A DNA stretch of 64,000 nt from SR-FBR-E99 sp963732365 (GCA_963732365.1 CAVSZC010000001.1:310001-374000); one strand, 5' to 3'. Shown: positions 16,223 through 26,004, counted from the stretch's first letter. The notes: generated by a model from the sequence alone, not told the origin. Made by a program: numbers and translations.

Positions 16223-18694
16223 CTAAAACAATTTCTTGAAATTCTGGTAGTCAAGGTAGTACAAAATCTTCAAAGAGATGCTGTTTGACTGTGGCTGGTT
16301 AAGCATATCCTTGAAGTTTTCACCGGGATTCTCAATTATATAATCAGAAAATGACATGATAGCATTTTTCCATACTATTGAAAGCTCACTTCCTGGGGCA
16401 AAACGCCAGGTATAGACCATGTCAATATTAAGGAAATTAGTGTTCAGGTCGGAAGTGCCACCATATGAAGCGGGCTCAAGAGAACCATCATCAAGAAGCA
16501 GAAAGTAGTCACCGTCATAGTCTGCTTTTGACCAGTAGTATCTGCACCTGAGGGAAAGATACGAGTCGGCAGTGAAAATGAAGGCGCCTGAGAGAGTATG
16601 TTCTATTGTTGAAACACCCCGCTTGCCGAAGAATATTTCGTCACCTATCCCATCGCCAACATAGCCAATATCATTAATGGAGCGCTCCATGGCAAAGGAA
16701 TAGTCGACTGAGAACTTCCTGCTGAACTTGTACTGTGTCTGTACTGACAAGTCATAAAGGCGCTGGTCATACTCTGAACTGTTAATGCCATATCCCAGGT
16801 TAAACTCTGCATAGAGTTTCTTACTCCTGTCAGTGTCACCTCTGATTCCGATCAGCAGGCCCGGAGACCTGGAATAATAAATTGACATGTCATCGGTCCT
16901 CGGCTCAAAATAGTCATTCTCACCCCAGGGTGATATCCCTGCATCGAAAGATAATGACCAGTAGTTCATAAAGACGATCATACTTCCAAATTCAATGGCT
17001 GACGCTGTAAAGACCCTTGGTTTGTAAAGCTGGTCATAAGAAAAATCCAGTGAGTAACGTTGCATCATCAGGTTACCCTTTGGCTCAAACACATTGTATG
17101 AGAAGTCGACCGAATGTTCCAGCTCATTGTTTCGCCTTATATAACCCATGTCATTGGGGTCATAAGTGTCGCTCATCAGTGACAGGTTATAGTCTGTTCT
17201 GAACGTGCCCCCCGTTTTTCCGATATTGAATTCGATTGCATGGCCAAGATCTGTACTGTCAGTATAGTATTTCTGGCTGAGGTTGGTTGTTGCGGCAACG
17301 GAATAGAGCTGATTCTTTGTCTTTACAAGCGTTTCAAAGCTTGTGACATTAGCCGTATAGAAGTTTTCATCCTTCTCCGCATTCCTGATCACACTGGTAT
17401 TTGCCAGGCTGACAAAAGAGTTGTTCTTCAGGTTCTGATCGAATACGATCATATTATAGTTGGTAAGCGGCTCAGTCAATATCTTTCGCGTTTCACCTGT
17501 AACGCTGTCTTTCACTTCGGCATACACGCTGTTCGTTATGGCGTTGAAAACGCCTATCCCAAGTCCGCCTTTTGTCCTGCCTGAGACTTTGGTGGCGTTA
17601 ATCAGTCCAACTTCGGCAGGATTATCTGACACATATTCATCTTCATTCAGCTGGTCATAGACGTCGCCGATGAGGTGAGGCACTCCACCTATTCTTCTCG
17701 AGTAGAAGATATTCCCTTTTTTGAAAAGCTCTGTCCCTTCCATAAAGAAGGGGCGGTTCTCATTATACTTAACTTCGTATGGGGTAAGATTAAGCACATG
17801 GTCATCTGACTGCACCTGTCCGAAATCAGGAATGAGCGTTGCATCGAGCGTGAAGCTTTCGCTGAGGCCCAGCTTGAGGTCAAGCCCGCCGTTATATGAT
17901 GTGGTGACTCCTGCTTCATCAGACATCTTCTCCAGGTAGCCGGAAACATACGGAACCAGGGATAGACGAAGTGGCGGAGTGATATCCTGCAGCCCCCCGA
18001 GCTCCCCCAGATGGGTTATTGTGGATCCATATTCCTTGTTAACATAGCTCCATGATGATGTCTCCCTGTCGCGGCGTACTTCACGCCAGAAATTAATGCC
18101 CCACATCTGGGCGGCGGCTTTTGAGAATCGCACTGCAGAATATGGTATTCTTATTTCTGCACTCCATCCGTTTTCCAGGATGGCAGTACGGCTCTCCCAG
18201 ACCGCATCCCATGTATCTTCCCTCTCCCATGAATCACCTGTTGACAGTTTATTGTCTATCTGGACTCCGGAGGCTGTCACCTTGAAAACTTCGCCATTGA
18301 GACCGTCATTGAAGGGTGAAATCTCAACATAGAAATTATCTGAATTGATGTTATCATCATCCCTGGCACCCAGTTCAGTGAATATGCTGTCAGGAGAGGG
18401 ATCGTACATCATTGCTCCTATCCACAGCGCTTCATCGTCGTATAGAACCCTGACTTCAGTCCTGTATTTTGAGGCAATGCCATTAAACGGATTATACATT
18501 ACGAAGTCTCCGGCAACATTTGACTTGAGCCATGCCTCGTCATCAAGCAGACCATCTGCCTTGATACGCTTGTCGGTCCTGAGCGCAATTAGTTGTCTTC
18601 CTGCGAGATCAGGACCAGTATTCTGAGCTCCGGCTGCAGAGCACAAAATCATGAGAACAAAAACAAGGAGGGCATTTTTCACTTCGTGGATCAT
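16223..18694 (-). CDS. DUF5916 protein with CBM9-like N-domain and outer-membrane barrel
   Basis: 823 aa with a signal peptide (VFVLMILCSAAGAQ). Residues 35-230 form a CBM9-like sugar-binding fold (KRIKADGLLDDEAW, LYDDEALWIGAMMYDP, WSAEIRIPYSAVRFSK). The rest is a DUF5916 region of alternating strands ending in YYLDYQNFKKLF, consistent with a beta-barrel. Includes NENRPFFMEGTELF, typical of the family. Probably an outer-membrane protein acting on glycans or transporting a substrate; the exact role is unknown. Confidence 0.85.
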   Translation of the reverse strand: MIHEVKNALLVFVLMILCSAAGAQNTGPDLAGRQLIALRTDKRIKADGLLDDEAWLKSNVAGDFVMYNPFNGIASKYRTEVRVLYDDEALWIGAMMYDPSPDSIFTELGARDDDNINSDNFYVEISPFNDGLNGEVFKVTASGVQIDNKLSTGDSWEREDTWDAVWESRTAILENGWSAEIRIPYSAVRFSKAAAQMWGINFWREVRRDRETSSWSYVNKEYGSTITHLGELGGLQDITPPLRLSLVPYVSGYLEKMSDEAGVTTSYNGGLDLKLGLSESFTLDATLIPDFGQVQSDDHVLNLTPYEVKYNENRPFFMEGTELFKKGNIFYSRRIGGVPHLIGDVYDQLNEDEYVSDNPAEVGLINATKVSGRTKGGLGIGVFNAITNSVYAEVKDSVTGETRKILTEPLTNYNMIVFDQNLKNNSFVSLANTSVIRNAEKDENFYTANVTSFETLVKTKNQLYSVAATTNLSQKYYTDSTDLGHAIEFNIGKTGGTFRTDYNLSLMSDTYDPNDMGYIRRNNELEHSVDFSYNVFEPKGNLMMQRYSLDFSYDQLYKPRVFTASAIEFGSMIVFMNYWSLSFDAGISPWGENDYFEPRTDDMSIYYSRSPGLLIGIRGDTDRSKKLYAEFNLGYGINSSEYDQRLYDLSVQTQYKFSRKFSVDYSFAMERSINDIGYVGDGIGDEIFFGKRGVSTIEHTLSGAFIFTADSYLSLRCRYYWSKADYDGDYFLLLDDGSLEPASYGGTSDLNTNFLNIDMVYTWRFAPGSELSIVWKNAIMSFSDYIIENPGENFKDMLNQPQSNSISLKILYYLDYQNFKKLF

Positions 18695-18830
18695 CTTACG
18701 CAGTTGTGTATATCAGGCATTAGGCAAATATAATCACATGACTGCTAAAGAGAGGATTTTATTCCCATTTAACAATCTTTAACAGCTAATTACCCTCCGC
18801 CTGGCGATGTTCATGGTAATACAATTTTAC

Positions 18831-18838
18831 TATTTTTG
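18831..18838 (+). promoter_or_regulatory. Minus-7 element upstream of nucleoside phosphorylase
   Basis: TATTTTTG fits TAnnTTTG, 20 bp before the ATG at 18858. This supports the downstream ATG over the longer frame from 18807, which would start upstream of the promoter. Confidence 0.45.
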
Positions 18839-18857
18839 CTGTTTCAATCTGACAAAA

Positions 18858-19721
18858 ATGAAAAAGACTGAACTTATAAGGAACGCTGACGGATCAATAT
18901 TCCATCTTCATTTGTTGCCGGGCGAAATAGCCGAAAAAATTATCATAGTGGGTGACCCCGGAAGGGTTGAGATGATTGGTGAGATGCTTGACTCGATTCG
19001 TGTCCGTAAGAGCAACAGGGAGTTCAGTACGGTCACAGGCACCTATCACGACACTGAGATCACAATAATATCGTCAGGCATAGGCACTGACAATATCGAC
19101 ATTGTAATAAATGAGCTTGATGCACTGGCAAATATTGACCTGGAGAGCGGTGTCATCAGGGAAGAGCCCCGCTCATTGACCTTTGTCCGGATTGGAACGG
19201 CAGGGGGACTGCAGGCTGACATACCTGCCGGATCGTTCATTGCAACGGGCAAGGCTGTCGGGTTTGACGGAGTGCTGCATTTCTATGAGGGGTACGAATG
19301 GTGCCTTGACCACCAGCTAGCTGATGCTCTTGCCACACACCTTGAGTGGCCCGATACCCTTGCTTATCCGTATGTCATTGATGCCGATGCCTCTCTGCTT
19401 GAGAAAACAGCCTCTGATATCCGTAAGGGTATCACCATCTCATCGCCCGGTTTTTACGGCCCGCAGGGGCGCACACTAAGGCTGGAGCCTTTTGACAGCG
19501 AACTGAATGAACATATCCGCACATTCAGGTTCAGGGGAGAGGCGATCACAAACTACGAGATGGAGAGCTCTGCCATTTACGGTCTTTCAAAGCTGATGAA
19601 CCACAAAGCCCTTACAATATGCGTCGTAATAGGGAACAGGGTCACAGGGGAGTTCCTGACCGATTACAAGCCGGCAGTTATGAAGCTTGCACAGAAGGTG
19701 CTTGATTCTCTCAGCTCCTGA
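18858..19721 (+). CDS. Nucleoside phosphorylase (PNP/UDP family)
   Basis: 287 aa from ATG at 18858 (MKKTELIRNADGSIFHL). PNP/UDP phosphorylase fold: IIIVGDPGRVEMI (phosphate site), SSGIGTDNIDIVINEL, FVRIGTAGGLQADIPAGSF and NYEMESSAIYGLS (ribose/base site). It would split purine or uridine nucleosides with phosphate, releasing ribose-1-phosphate. The C-terminus overlaps the convergent wecB gene by 11 bp. Substrate class (uridine or purine) cannot be settled by eye. Confidence 0.9.
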   Translation: MKKTELIRNADGSIFHLHLLPGEIAEKIIIVGDPGRVEMIGEMLDSIRVRKSNREFSTVTGTYHDTEITIISSGIGTDNIDIVINELDALANIDLESGVIREEPRSLTFVRIGTAGGLQADIPAGSFIATGKAVGFDGVLHFYEGYEWCLDHQLADALATHLEWPDTLAYPYVIDADASLLEKTASDIRKGITISSPGFYGPQGRTLRLEPFDSELNEHIRTFRFRGEAITNYEMESSAIYGLSKLMNHKALTICVVIGNRVTGEFLTDYKPAVMKLAQKVLDSLSS

Positions 19722-20871
19722 AAACCTCAATAATTTCCTTCAGAATAGTGGAGGCTGCCTTTCCGTCGCCGTAAAACCCGGGGTAGTGCAGCAATTCCTT
19801 TTTATTCATGAAATATTCCCAGGCCTCGGTTATCTTCTTCGGATCAGCGTCGGCAAGCCTGACAGTCCCGTTCTTTACCAGTTCAACCCATTCTGTCTCT
19901 TTCCTGAGCACAATGCAGGGCTTTGAGAAGAAATGGCTTTCCTTCTGCACCCCACCGGAGTCAGTAATGATCATCCTTGCTTTCTTCTCGAGCAGGATCA
20001 TTTCCAGGAATGACACAGGCCGTATAACCCTGGTAAGCCCTTTGGCGGTCATCCTTTCATGCAACTCAGGAGCACTCTTTTTGAGTGCAATTATGGTCCT
20101 GGGATGAAGTGGCATTACCATAATAATGTCATGCTTTTCCGCAAGCTCCACCAGGGTGCTGAATATTGACGTAAGTCTCACCGCGTCATCTGTATTCAGG
20201 TCTCGGTGTATAGTAACGAGAATAAACTTATCATCGGCCAGACCCATCTTTTTAAGGAAGTCATGCTTTTTCCTCTCTGCCAGTTCAGCATAGAACAGGC
20301 TGTTGTCTAACATTATATCACCCGTAAGGAATATTCTTGGGTTATTGATATTGTGGGGGGCAATATTTTCAGGGTGGAAGCCCTCAGCCATCAGGTTCTT
20401 GAATGCAGTGTTTGTCGGGGCAAACAGCAGTGTTGACGCGTGGTCAGCCATGATGCGGTTGAGTTCTTCCGGCATCGTTTTGTTGAATGAACGCATGCCG
20501 GCCTCGATATGAACAACAGGGTAGTGCTGCTTTGATGCCGCAAGTGCAGCCGCCAGGGTCGAGTTGGTGTCCCCGTAAACGATGACACAGTCAGGCTTCT
20601 CGTTCATGATCACATCCTCGATCCTTTCGAGAATCAACCCTGTCTGACGGCCGTGTTTACCTGACCCGACCTGAAGGTTGTGGTCCGGCATCCTTATCTC
20701 CAGTTCGTCAAAGAATACTTCTGACAGTTCCCGGTCATAATGCTGGCCGGTATGAACTATCACCTCTTCTATTTCGTTACTGAAAGGGCCTGCAATGGCA
20801 CGGCTGATGGCTGACGCTTTTATGATCTGTGGTCTGGCCCCAACTATATTGAGGATCTTCAGCTTACTCAT
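19711..20871 (-). CDS. wecB: UDP-N-acetylglucosamine 2-epimerase (non-hydrolysing)
   Basis: 386 aa. Interconverts UDP-GlcNAc and UDP-ManNAc for surface polysaccharides. Family motifs: NIVGARPQIIKASAI, GDTNSTLAAALAASK, HIEAGMRSFNKTMPEELNR, TIHRDLN and DSGGVQKESHFFSKPCIVLR. Its ATG overlaps the RNase Y stop by four bases (translational coupling). No other polysaccharide genes are adjacent. Confidence 0.94.
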   Translation of the reverse strand: MSKLKILNIVGARPQIIKASAISRAIAGPFSNEIEEVIVHTGQHYDRELSEVFFDELEIRMPDHNLQVGSGKHGRQTGLILERIEDVIMNEKPDCVIVYGDTNSTLAAALAASKQHYPVVHIEAGMRSFNKTMPEELNRIMADHASTLLFAPTNTAFKNLMAEGFHPENIAPHNINNPRIFLTGDIMLDNSLFYAELAERKKHDFLKKMGLADDKFILVTIHRDLNTDDAVRLTSIFSTLVELAEKHDIIMVMPLHPRTIIALKKSAPELHERMTAKGLTRVIRPVSFLEMILLEKKARMIITDSGGVQKESHFFSKPCIVLRKETEWVELVKNGTVRLADADPKKITEAWEYFMNKKELLHYPGFYGDGKAASTILKEIIEVFRS

Positions 20872-22424
20872 TTTGCATAGTTAACAGCCCGTGTCTCCCT
20901 TATTACTGTTATCTTGATCTGGCCCGGATAGGTCATCTCATTCTGTATCTTGCGTGCGATTTCGAACGAGAGGTTTTCGGTATCCTTGTCACTCACCTTC
21001 TCAGCTCCTACAATAACTCTCAGTTCTCTTCCCGCCTGGATGGCGTAGGTCTTGGTGACACCAGGGTATGAAAGCGCCAGTGATTCAAGCTCATTAAGTC
21101 TCTTGATATAAGATTCAATCACCTCGCGTCTTGCACCAGGGCGTGCGCCGGAGATGGCGTCACAGACCTGTACAATGGGTGCGATGAGGGTCGTCATCTC
21201 CGCCTCGTCATGGTGCGAGCCTATGGCATTGATGACCTCCGGCTTCTCCTTATACTTCTCTGCCAGCTTCATTCCCAGAACTGCATGCGGGAGCTCCGGC
21301 TCATCATCGGGCACTTTCCCGATGTCATGGAGCAGACCGGCTCTCTTGGCTATCTTTGGATTAAGTCCCAGCTCAGCGGCCATTATGGAGCACAGGTTAG
21401 CCACTTCGCGCGAGTGCTGAAGCAGGTTCTGTCCGTACGAGGAACGGTACTTCATCTTTCCCACCATTCTGATGAGCTCAGGATGCAAGCCATGTATTCC
21501 CAGGTCAATGGTGGTTCTCTTGCCTATTTCGACTATCTCCTCCTCAACCTGTTTGCGGGTCTTTTCGACTATCTCTTCAATGCGGGCCGGGTGAATACGT
21601 CCGTCGGTAACAAGCTGGTGCAGTGCCAGGCGCGCAATCTCGCGGCGTACCGGGTCAAAGCCGGAGAGAACAATTGCTTCAGGGGTGTCGTCAACAATTA
21701 TCTCGACGCCGGTAGCTGCTTCCAGCGCCCTGATGTTTCGTCCTTCTCTTCCGATGATACGTCCCTTGATCTCATCAGAGTCGATATGGAAGACCGTGAC
21801 GGCATTCTCGATGGCTGTCTCTGCTGCCACACGCTGAATAGCCATCACCACTATACGCTTAGCTTCCTTGGAAGCGGTGAGCTTGGCTTCATCAAGTATC
21901 TCGTTGATATATGACATTGCACCTGTGCGCGCCTCCTCCTTAAGCGATTCCATCAGCTGGTTCCGCGCCTCTTCGGCAGAGAGACCTGATATGGCCTCAA
22001 GCTGTTCAACCTGCTGCCGGTGAAGTTTCGCAAGCTCCTCCGACTTCCTGTCAAGCACTTCAACCTGCTGTGTCAGGCTCTCCTTGATGGCGTCTGCCTC
22101 ATTTTTTCTTCGCTGTGTCTCCTCAAGCTTCTGTGACAGTGCCTGTTCCTTCTGTTTTATCCTCCCCTCAGCCTGGTTGATCCGGTTGTTTCTTTCGTTG
22201 ATGACCTTTTCATGCTCAGCTTTAAGCTGAAGGAACCGTTCCTTGGCCTGAAGTATCTTTTCCTTCTTGATCACCTCAGCCTCTGATTCAGCTTCAGAGA
22301 TGATCTTTTTTCTCTTGTTGCGGAGCATCACCTGCCACAGGTAATATGACAGTATTGTTCCTCCGATCAGGGCAGCAGCGCCAATGGCGATACAAATCCC
22401 GGGTGATATATTTCCTGCAATCAT
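20868..22424 (-). CDS. rny: Ribonuclease Y
   Basis: 518 aa membrane-anchored endoribonuclease that starts mRNA decay. N-terminal transmembrane helix (ICIAIGAAALIGGTILSYYLW), long charged coiled coil (about 30-195), KH RNA-binding domain (IIGREGRNIRALEAATGVEI) and HD phosphodiesterase domain with LLHDIGK and GSHHDE. Length is standard. Upstream on the same strand lie a structured RNA candidate and zapA. Confidence 0.96.
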   Translation of the reverse strand: MIAGNISPGICIAIGAAALIGGTILSYYLWQVMLRNKRKKIISEAESEAEVIKKEKILQAKERFLQLKAEHEKVINERNNRINQAEGRIKQKEQALSQKLEETQRRKNEADAIKESLTQQVEVLDRKSEELAKLHRQQVEQLEAISGLSAEEARNQLMESLKEEARTGAMSYINEILDEAKLTASKEAKRIVVMAIQRVAAETAIENAVTVFHIDSDEIKGRIIGREGRNIRALEAATGVEIIVDDTPEAIVLSGFDPVRREIARLALHQLVTDGRIHPARIEEIVEKTRKQVEEEIVEIGKRTTIDLGIHGLHPELIRMVGKMKYRSSYGQNLLQHSREVANLCSIMAAELGLNPKIAKRAGLLHDIGKVPDDEPELPHAVLGMKLAEKYKEKPEVINAIGSHHDEAEMTTLIAPIVQVCDAISGARPGARREVIESYIKRLNELESLALSYPGVTKTYAIQAGRELRVIVGAEKVSDKDTENLSFEIARKIQNEMTYPGQIKITVIRETRAVNYAK

Positions 22425-22444
22425 AATGGTTTAATTTGTTTATA

Positions 22445-22650
22445 TAAAAAAACCCGCAGAGTCTCCCTAACTTTTAAAAAACCCCATATCTACATGGCTG
22501 AAGTGGCCGTCTTACTTTGAACTTCCACTGTCACGCGTCAGCGTGTCCCCGGCGAACCGGGGTGCGGCCTGTCCTTGGCAAGCCAAGACCTGCTCCAAAG
22601 TACAAATTGTTGAGTTTCCAAAATGAATAGAGAAACAATGCGGGCAATAT
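22445..22650 (-). ncRNA. Structured non-coding RNA candidate (6S-like?)
   Basis: The 250-bp gap between zapA and rny is rich in paired sequence. Read on the minus strand, CCCGCA near 22644-22639 pairs with TGCGGG at 22458-22453 just before a run of seven T, closing the whole segment. Further in, TACTTTG/CAAAGTA (22602-22596 with 22519-22513) encloses three perfect hairpins: CTTGGC/GCCAAG, CCCCGG-TTCG-CCGGGG and CACGC/GCGTG. Large unpaired flanks between outer and inner stems resemble the open bubble of 6S RNA, and 6S RNA often lies beside zapA in other bacteria. The three-hairpin head is not classic 6S, so the family is uncertain. Confidence 0.55.
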
Positions 22651-22674
22651 CCTGCTATTTAAAAGAACGCGTAT

Positions 22675-22965
22675 TTATCTTTTTGACAGACAGAGGGTAA
22701 CTTTCTCATTAAGCTCCTTAAGTCCCTCTTCCAGTGTCGTGTCTCCCTCCTTATCCTCAATCTCTATGAGCCTGATAACGTACTGCAGGGCAGCCATCGC
22801 CAGAAAATCCTGAATATCCTTGTCAACATAACGCTGCTTGTACTGCAGTACTTTTTCGTTGATCAGCCTGGCTGCTTTACGGATACGTTCTTCATTTTCA
22901 CTTTCCACCTTCAACGGATAATACCTGTCGGCCACATTGACCCTGATTGATAGTTTATCATCCAT
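22675..22965 (-). CDS. zapA: Cell division protein ZapA
   Basis: 96 aa. N-terminal ZapA domain (LSIRVNVADRYYPLKV, then EERIRKAARLINEKV) and a C-terminal coiled coil (LAMAALQYVIRLIEIEDK). ZapA cross-links FtsZ filaments at the division site. It is 9 bp after a small coiled-coil gene on the same strand, an arrangement common in Bacteroidota. Confidence 0.92.
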   Translation of the reverse strand: MDDKLSIRVNVADRYYPLKVESENEERIRKAARLINEKVLQYKQRYVDKDIQDFLAMAALQYVIRLIEIEDKEGDTTLEEGLKELNEKVTLCLSKR

Positions 22966-22974
22966 TGTTATATA

Positions 22975-23268
22975 TTATCTGTCTAAAAGAGCAATACATT
23001 TATCTATCTCCCGCACAAGTTCACTCACTCTCTTCCTTGCCATCGCGGCATCGTCTCCGCTCCCGAGGATTGCTCCTGAGAACTTCGCTCTTTCATATCT
23101 TGACTGAAGCTCCTTTACTTCTTCATTTTTTTCAGCCAGCTCTCTTCTGACAGCTGACAGTTCATTTTCAAGATCCGTTACCAGCTCTCTCAGTTTTTCA
23201 TGCTCTGAAACCAGGGCTTCCACTGATCTTCTGAGCAAAAGATATTCCTCATATCCCTTTGCATTCAT
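22975..23268 (-). CDS. Small coiled-coil protein upstream of zapA
   Basis: 97 aa, almost entirely heptad-patterned (YLLLRRSVEALVSEHEKLRE, ELAEKNEEVKELQSRYE), with a conserved-looking C-terminus (RKRVSELVREIDKCIALLD). No catalytic motif. By position and shape it is a ZapB-like division partner, though it is not a recognisable ZapB sequence. Bacteroidota often have such a protein just before zapA. Confidence 0.8.
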   Translation of the reverse strand: MNAKGYEEYLLLRRSVEALVSEHEKLRELVTDLENELSAVRRELAEKNEEVKELQSRYERAKFSGAILGSGDDAAMARKRVSELVREIDKCIALLDR

Positions 23269-23331
23269 AACGGAAACTATATTACAAATATAACATTCTT
23301 ATTCCTGTTTTCAAAAAAAGAGGCCAATAAG

Positions 23332-23362
23332 TTTGCCCTTTCGGTGTGGAAACTTAGTTTTG
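23332..23362 (+). promoter_or_regulatory. Bacteroidota-type promoter of M23 peptidase gene
   Basis: TTTG at 23332-23335 and TAGTTTTG at 23355-23362 are separated by 19 bases, a full match to the minus-33/minus-7 pair. The ATG is 19 bp further on. Confidence 0.65.
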
Positions 23363-23381
23363 CAGCCATCACGAACAAGAA

Positions 23382-25094
23382 ATGATTAGAAAACATATAA
23401 TTCTTGCCGTTGCATTAACAGCGACAATAAATATTAGTTCACAGGAAGTTGGTAAAGAGCTCTTTATAAGCCCCATGCGTGAAGTCCCTTCCCTCTCGGC
23501 AAGTTTTGCCGAGTTAAGGAACGATCACTTTCATTCAGGTCTTGACTACAAGACGGGAGGTGTCATCGGGAAAGAGGTTCTGTGCGCTGCAGAAGGTTAC
23601 GTCTATCGTATTGCCGTGAGCCCTTCGGGCTTCGGCAAAGCTGTATATGTCCGTCATCAGTCCGGACACTCTACGGTATATGCCCATCTCGACAGCTTCA
23701 GGTCTGACATTGAAGAGTATGTTAAGATGAGACAGTACGAGCTGAAGAGCTTCAACGTCTCTCTCTATCCTGCCCGCAACCAGTTCAGAGTAAGCCAGGG
23801 AGAGGTGATCGGAAAGTCAGGCAACAGCGGAAGCTCCTCAGGCCCTCATCTGCACTTCGAAATACGAGACTCGGCAACCGAGGACCCGCTGAACCCTCTC
23901 AGCTTCAGTATTGGCGTCAGTGACAGGATGAAGCCTGCTATTGACAAGATCATCATCTACCCCCTCACCCAGGCGTCAACAGTAAACAGGTCACACGCAA
24001 GCCTGACACTCAGAACCATTGCTGCAAACGGTGGCTATGTTGTACAGAATCCCGGCATTCCTGTTATTTACGGTGATGCAGGAATTGGTATCAAGTGTTG
24101 GGACACCTTCGACAACAGCACTAACAGGTGCGGAGTCTACTCAATAGAGATGGTTGTCGATTCGGTTGCTGTGTACACCTTCACTGCCGACCGCTTCTCA
24201 TTTACTGAATCAAGATATCTTAACAGCCACATTGACTACAGGGCCAGGGTCACTGACAATGAATACATTCATAAAACCTTCATTCAGCCGGGGAACAGGC
24301 TCTCAATGTATGATACTCGTCTCAACAGGGGTGTACTGAGCTTCAGGGATGGCATGGACCATAAAATATCAATCACGGTGTCAGATCTCTCCGGCAACAA
24401 ATCATCCGTCTCATTTACATTGCGCTCTGTCACCGAACAGCAGGCGGAGCCGGTTCCCATGAAATACAGCAAATTGATACCGTACGGCAAATCTTCCGAA
24501 TTCACGGCTGACGGGATCAGGGTCCACTTCCCTCCCATGGCTCTCTATGACACCCTCTTCCTGGCTTACAATGTCCGGAACCACACCAGGTACCTCTCTC
24601 CGGTCCATTCAGTCCATGACCCCACTGTCGCCGTGCATGAACCGGTAAGGCTGTCATTACGACCTGACACCGTCATTGCAGGGAAGGAAGAAAAGCTCTG
24701 CCTGGTGTTCATCGACAGGAAGGGGAAAGCCTCATTTGCCGGCGGCGAATACAAATACGGATTTGTGAGCGCTGACATAAGAAGCCTCGGTGATTACGCC
24801 GTCTCACTCGACACGGTCCCTCCCACTGTCAGAAGCAGCTTCACAACCGGAGCAGATCTGACAGGAAGGGGTTCATTCACAATCACCATAAATGATGATT
24901 TCTCCGGAATAAGGAGCTATGAGGCTTTTGTTGACGGCGAGTGGGCCCTGATGGAATATGATGCCAAGAACAACATCCTCCTTTACCGTCCGGAGAAGGC
25001 ACGCATAAAAGAAAACACCCTTCACAGCCTTGAACTGTCCGTAACCGACAACCGCGGCAACAGGTCAACGCTGAAGAGTGAATTCAGGTGGTAA
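23382..25094 (+). CDS. M23 family zinc metallopeptidase
   Basis: 570 aa with a signal peptide (IILAVALTATINISSQ). The LytM core holds the zinc ligands His51 and Asp55 in FHSGLDYKTGG and the HxH pair His156/His158 in SGPHLHFE. The core follows the signal almost directly, without the usual coiled coil. The remainder (about 175-570) is beta-rich, with Ig-like segments such as VSDLSGNKSSVSFTL. Expected to cut peptidoglycan peptide bridges in the periplasm. Convergent with the nucleotidyltransferase gene (10-bp gap). Confidence 0.92.
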   Translation: MIRKHIILAVALTATINISSQEVGKELFISPMREVPSLSASFAELRNDHFHSGLDYKTGGVIGKEVLCAAEGYVYRIAVSPSGFGKAVYVRHQSGHSTVYAHLDSFRSDIEEYVKMRQYELKSFNVSLYPARNQFRVSQGEVIGKSGNSGSSSGPHLHFEIRDSATEDPLNPLSFSIGVSDRMKPAIDKIIIYPLTQASTVNRSHASLTLRTIAANGGYVVQNPGIPVIYGDAGIGIKCWDTFDNSTNRCGVYSIEMVVDSVAVYTFTADRFSFTESRYLNSHIDYRARVTDNEYIHKTFIQPGNRLSMYDTRLNRGVLSFRDGMDHKISITVSDLSGNKSSVSFTLRSVTEQQAEPVPMKYSKLIPYGKSSEFTADGIRVHFPPMALYDTLFLAYNVRNHTRYLSPVHSVHDPTVAVHEPVRLSLRPDTVIAGKEEKLCLVFIDRKGKASFAGGEYKYGFVSADIRSLGDYAVSLDTVPPTVRSSFTTGADLTGRGSFTITINDDFSGIRSYEAFVDGEWALMEYDAKNNILLYRPEKARIKENTLHSLELSVTDNRGNRSTLKSEFRW

Positions 25095-25104
25095 TAAGAG
25101 TTTG

Positions 25105-26004
25105 TCAGAAAAGTTTCTCAGGATAAATGCCCTGGGCAACCATCTTTCTTATGCTCTCCACGACAAAAGGCTTGTCTTCACGGTAGGTGACCCCGAACCA
25201 GTGGCTGTTGCTCCTGAGTATCTGAATGGTGATCTCCCCTTTCTTGACAAACTTGTCAAGCGATGTGGGAATATCCAGTTCCGCCTTGAAGTCTCCTATC
25301 TTCTCCTTCAGGAAACTTGAGAACTCCAAATTCAGGTATTTGTAAACAGATGGTTTAAATCCGAAAAGGTTCATCGAGACCACTTCATCACCGGTATATT
25401 TGTTTATATTCCCCTGTGCATCAGGGGCAAACACTCCGTCAGCTCTTTTTTCAATGCCGCGTGTCTCAACCATGTTCTGCAGAAAGCCTGTGTTGCTTAC
25501 AGAACATATTCCCCGGTTAACATGGCCATGGTCTGAGAGTGTGTTACCCAGCCTGTAACCGACAATGCAGTAGTTTGTGTCTGTCTTGTCTCCCGTCAGG
25601 AAGTCATGCAATACCTTGAATGAATCTACCCCGTAGTAGTCATCGGCATTTATCACTCCGAACGGCTCGTGTATCTTCGGTTCGGTAACAAGGATTGCAT
25701 GGCTGGTGCCCCATGGTTTCTGACGCCCCTCAGGCAGCGAGAACCCCTTCGGAAGGTTTCCGAGCTCCTGGAAGACGTATTCAATCTCAATCACATTGCT
25801 CAGACGCCTCACAAATGTCTCCCTGAACTGCTCCTCGATATCGCGTCTTATAACAAACACAACCTTTCCGAAGCCTGCCCTCTTCGCATCATATATTGAA
25901 TAGTCAATTATTGTTTCACCCGAAGGGCCCACCTGGTCAAGTTGCTTGTTGCCGCCATATCTGCTGCCCATTCCTGCAGCAAGGACCATTAATGTTGGTT
26001 TCAT
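25105..26004 (-). CDS. Sugar-phosphate nucleotidyltransferase family protein
   Basis: 299 aa from ATG at 26004. GT-A nucleotidyltransferase fold: LAAGMGSRYGGNKQLDQVGP (NTP-binding loop), YSIYDAKRAGFGKVVFVI, PWGTSHAIL and the metal-binding INADDYYG. Likely transfers a nucleotide to a sugar-1-phosphate in the cytoplasm; the sugar is unknown. Divergent from the CutC-like gene. Confidence 0.88.
   Translation of the reverse strand: MKPTLMVLAAGMGSRYGGNKQLDQVGPSGETIIDYSIYDAKRAGFGKVVFVIRRDIEEQFRETFVRRLSNVIEIEYVFQELGNLPKGFSLPEGRQKPWGTSHAILVTEPKIHEPFGVINADDYYGVDSFKVLHDFLTGDKTDTNYCIVGYRLGNTLSDHGHVNRGICSVSNTGFLQNMVETRGIEKRADGVFAPDAQGNINKYTGDEVVSMNLFGFKPSVYKYLNLEFSSFLKEKIGDFKAELDIPTSLDKFVKKGEITIQILRSNSHWFGVTYREDKPFVVESIRKMVAQGIYPEKLF

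Noticed and set aside
21210..21914. Long frame on the plus strand inside rny
   Set aside because: Antisense to the KH/HD coding region of RNase Y, which is certain.
22445..22650. Riboswitch upstream of rny
   Set aside because: The outer stem ends with a U-run before the rny start, so it looks like a separate transcript; no known aptamer core was recognised.
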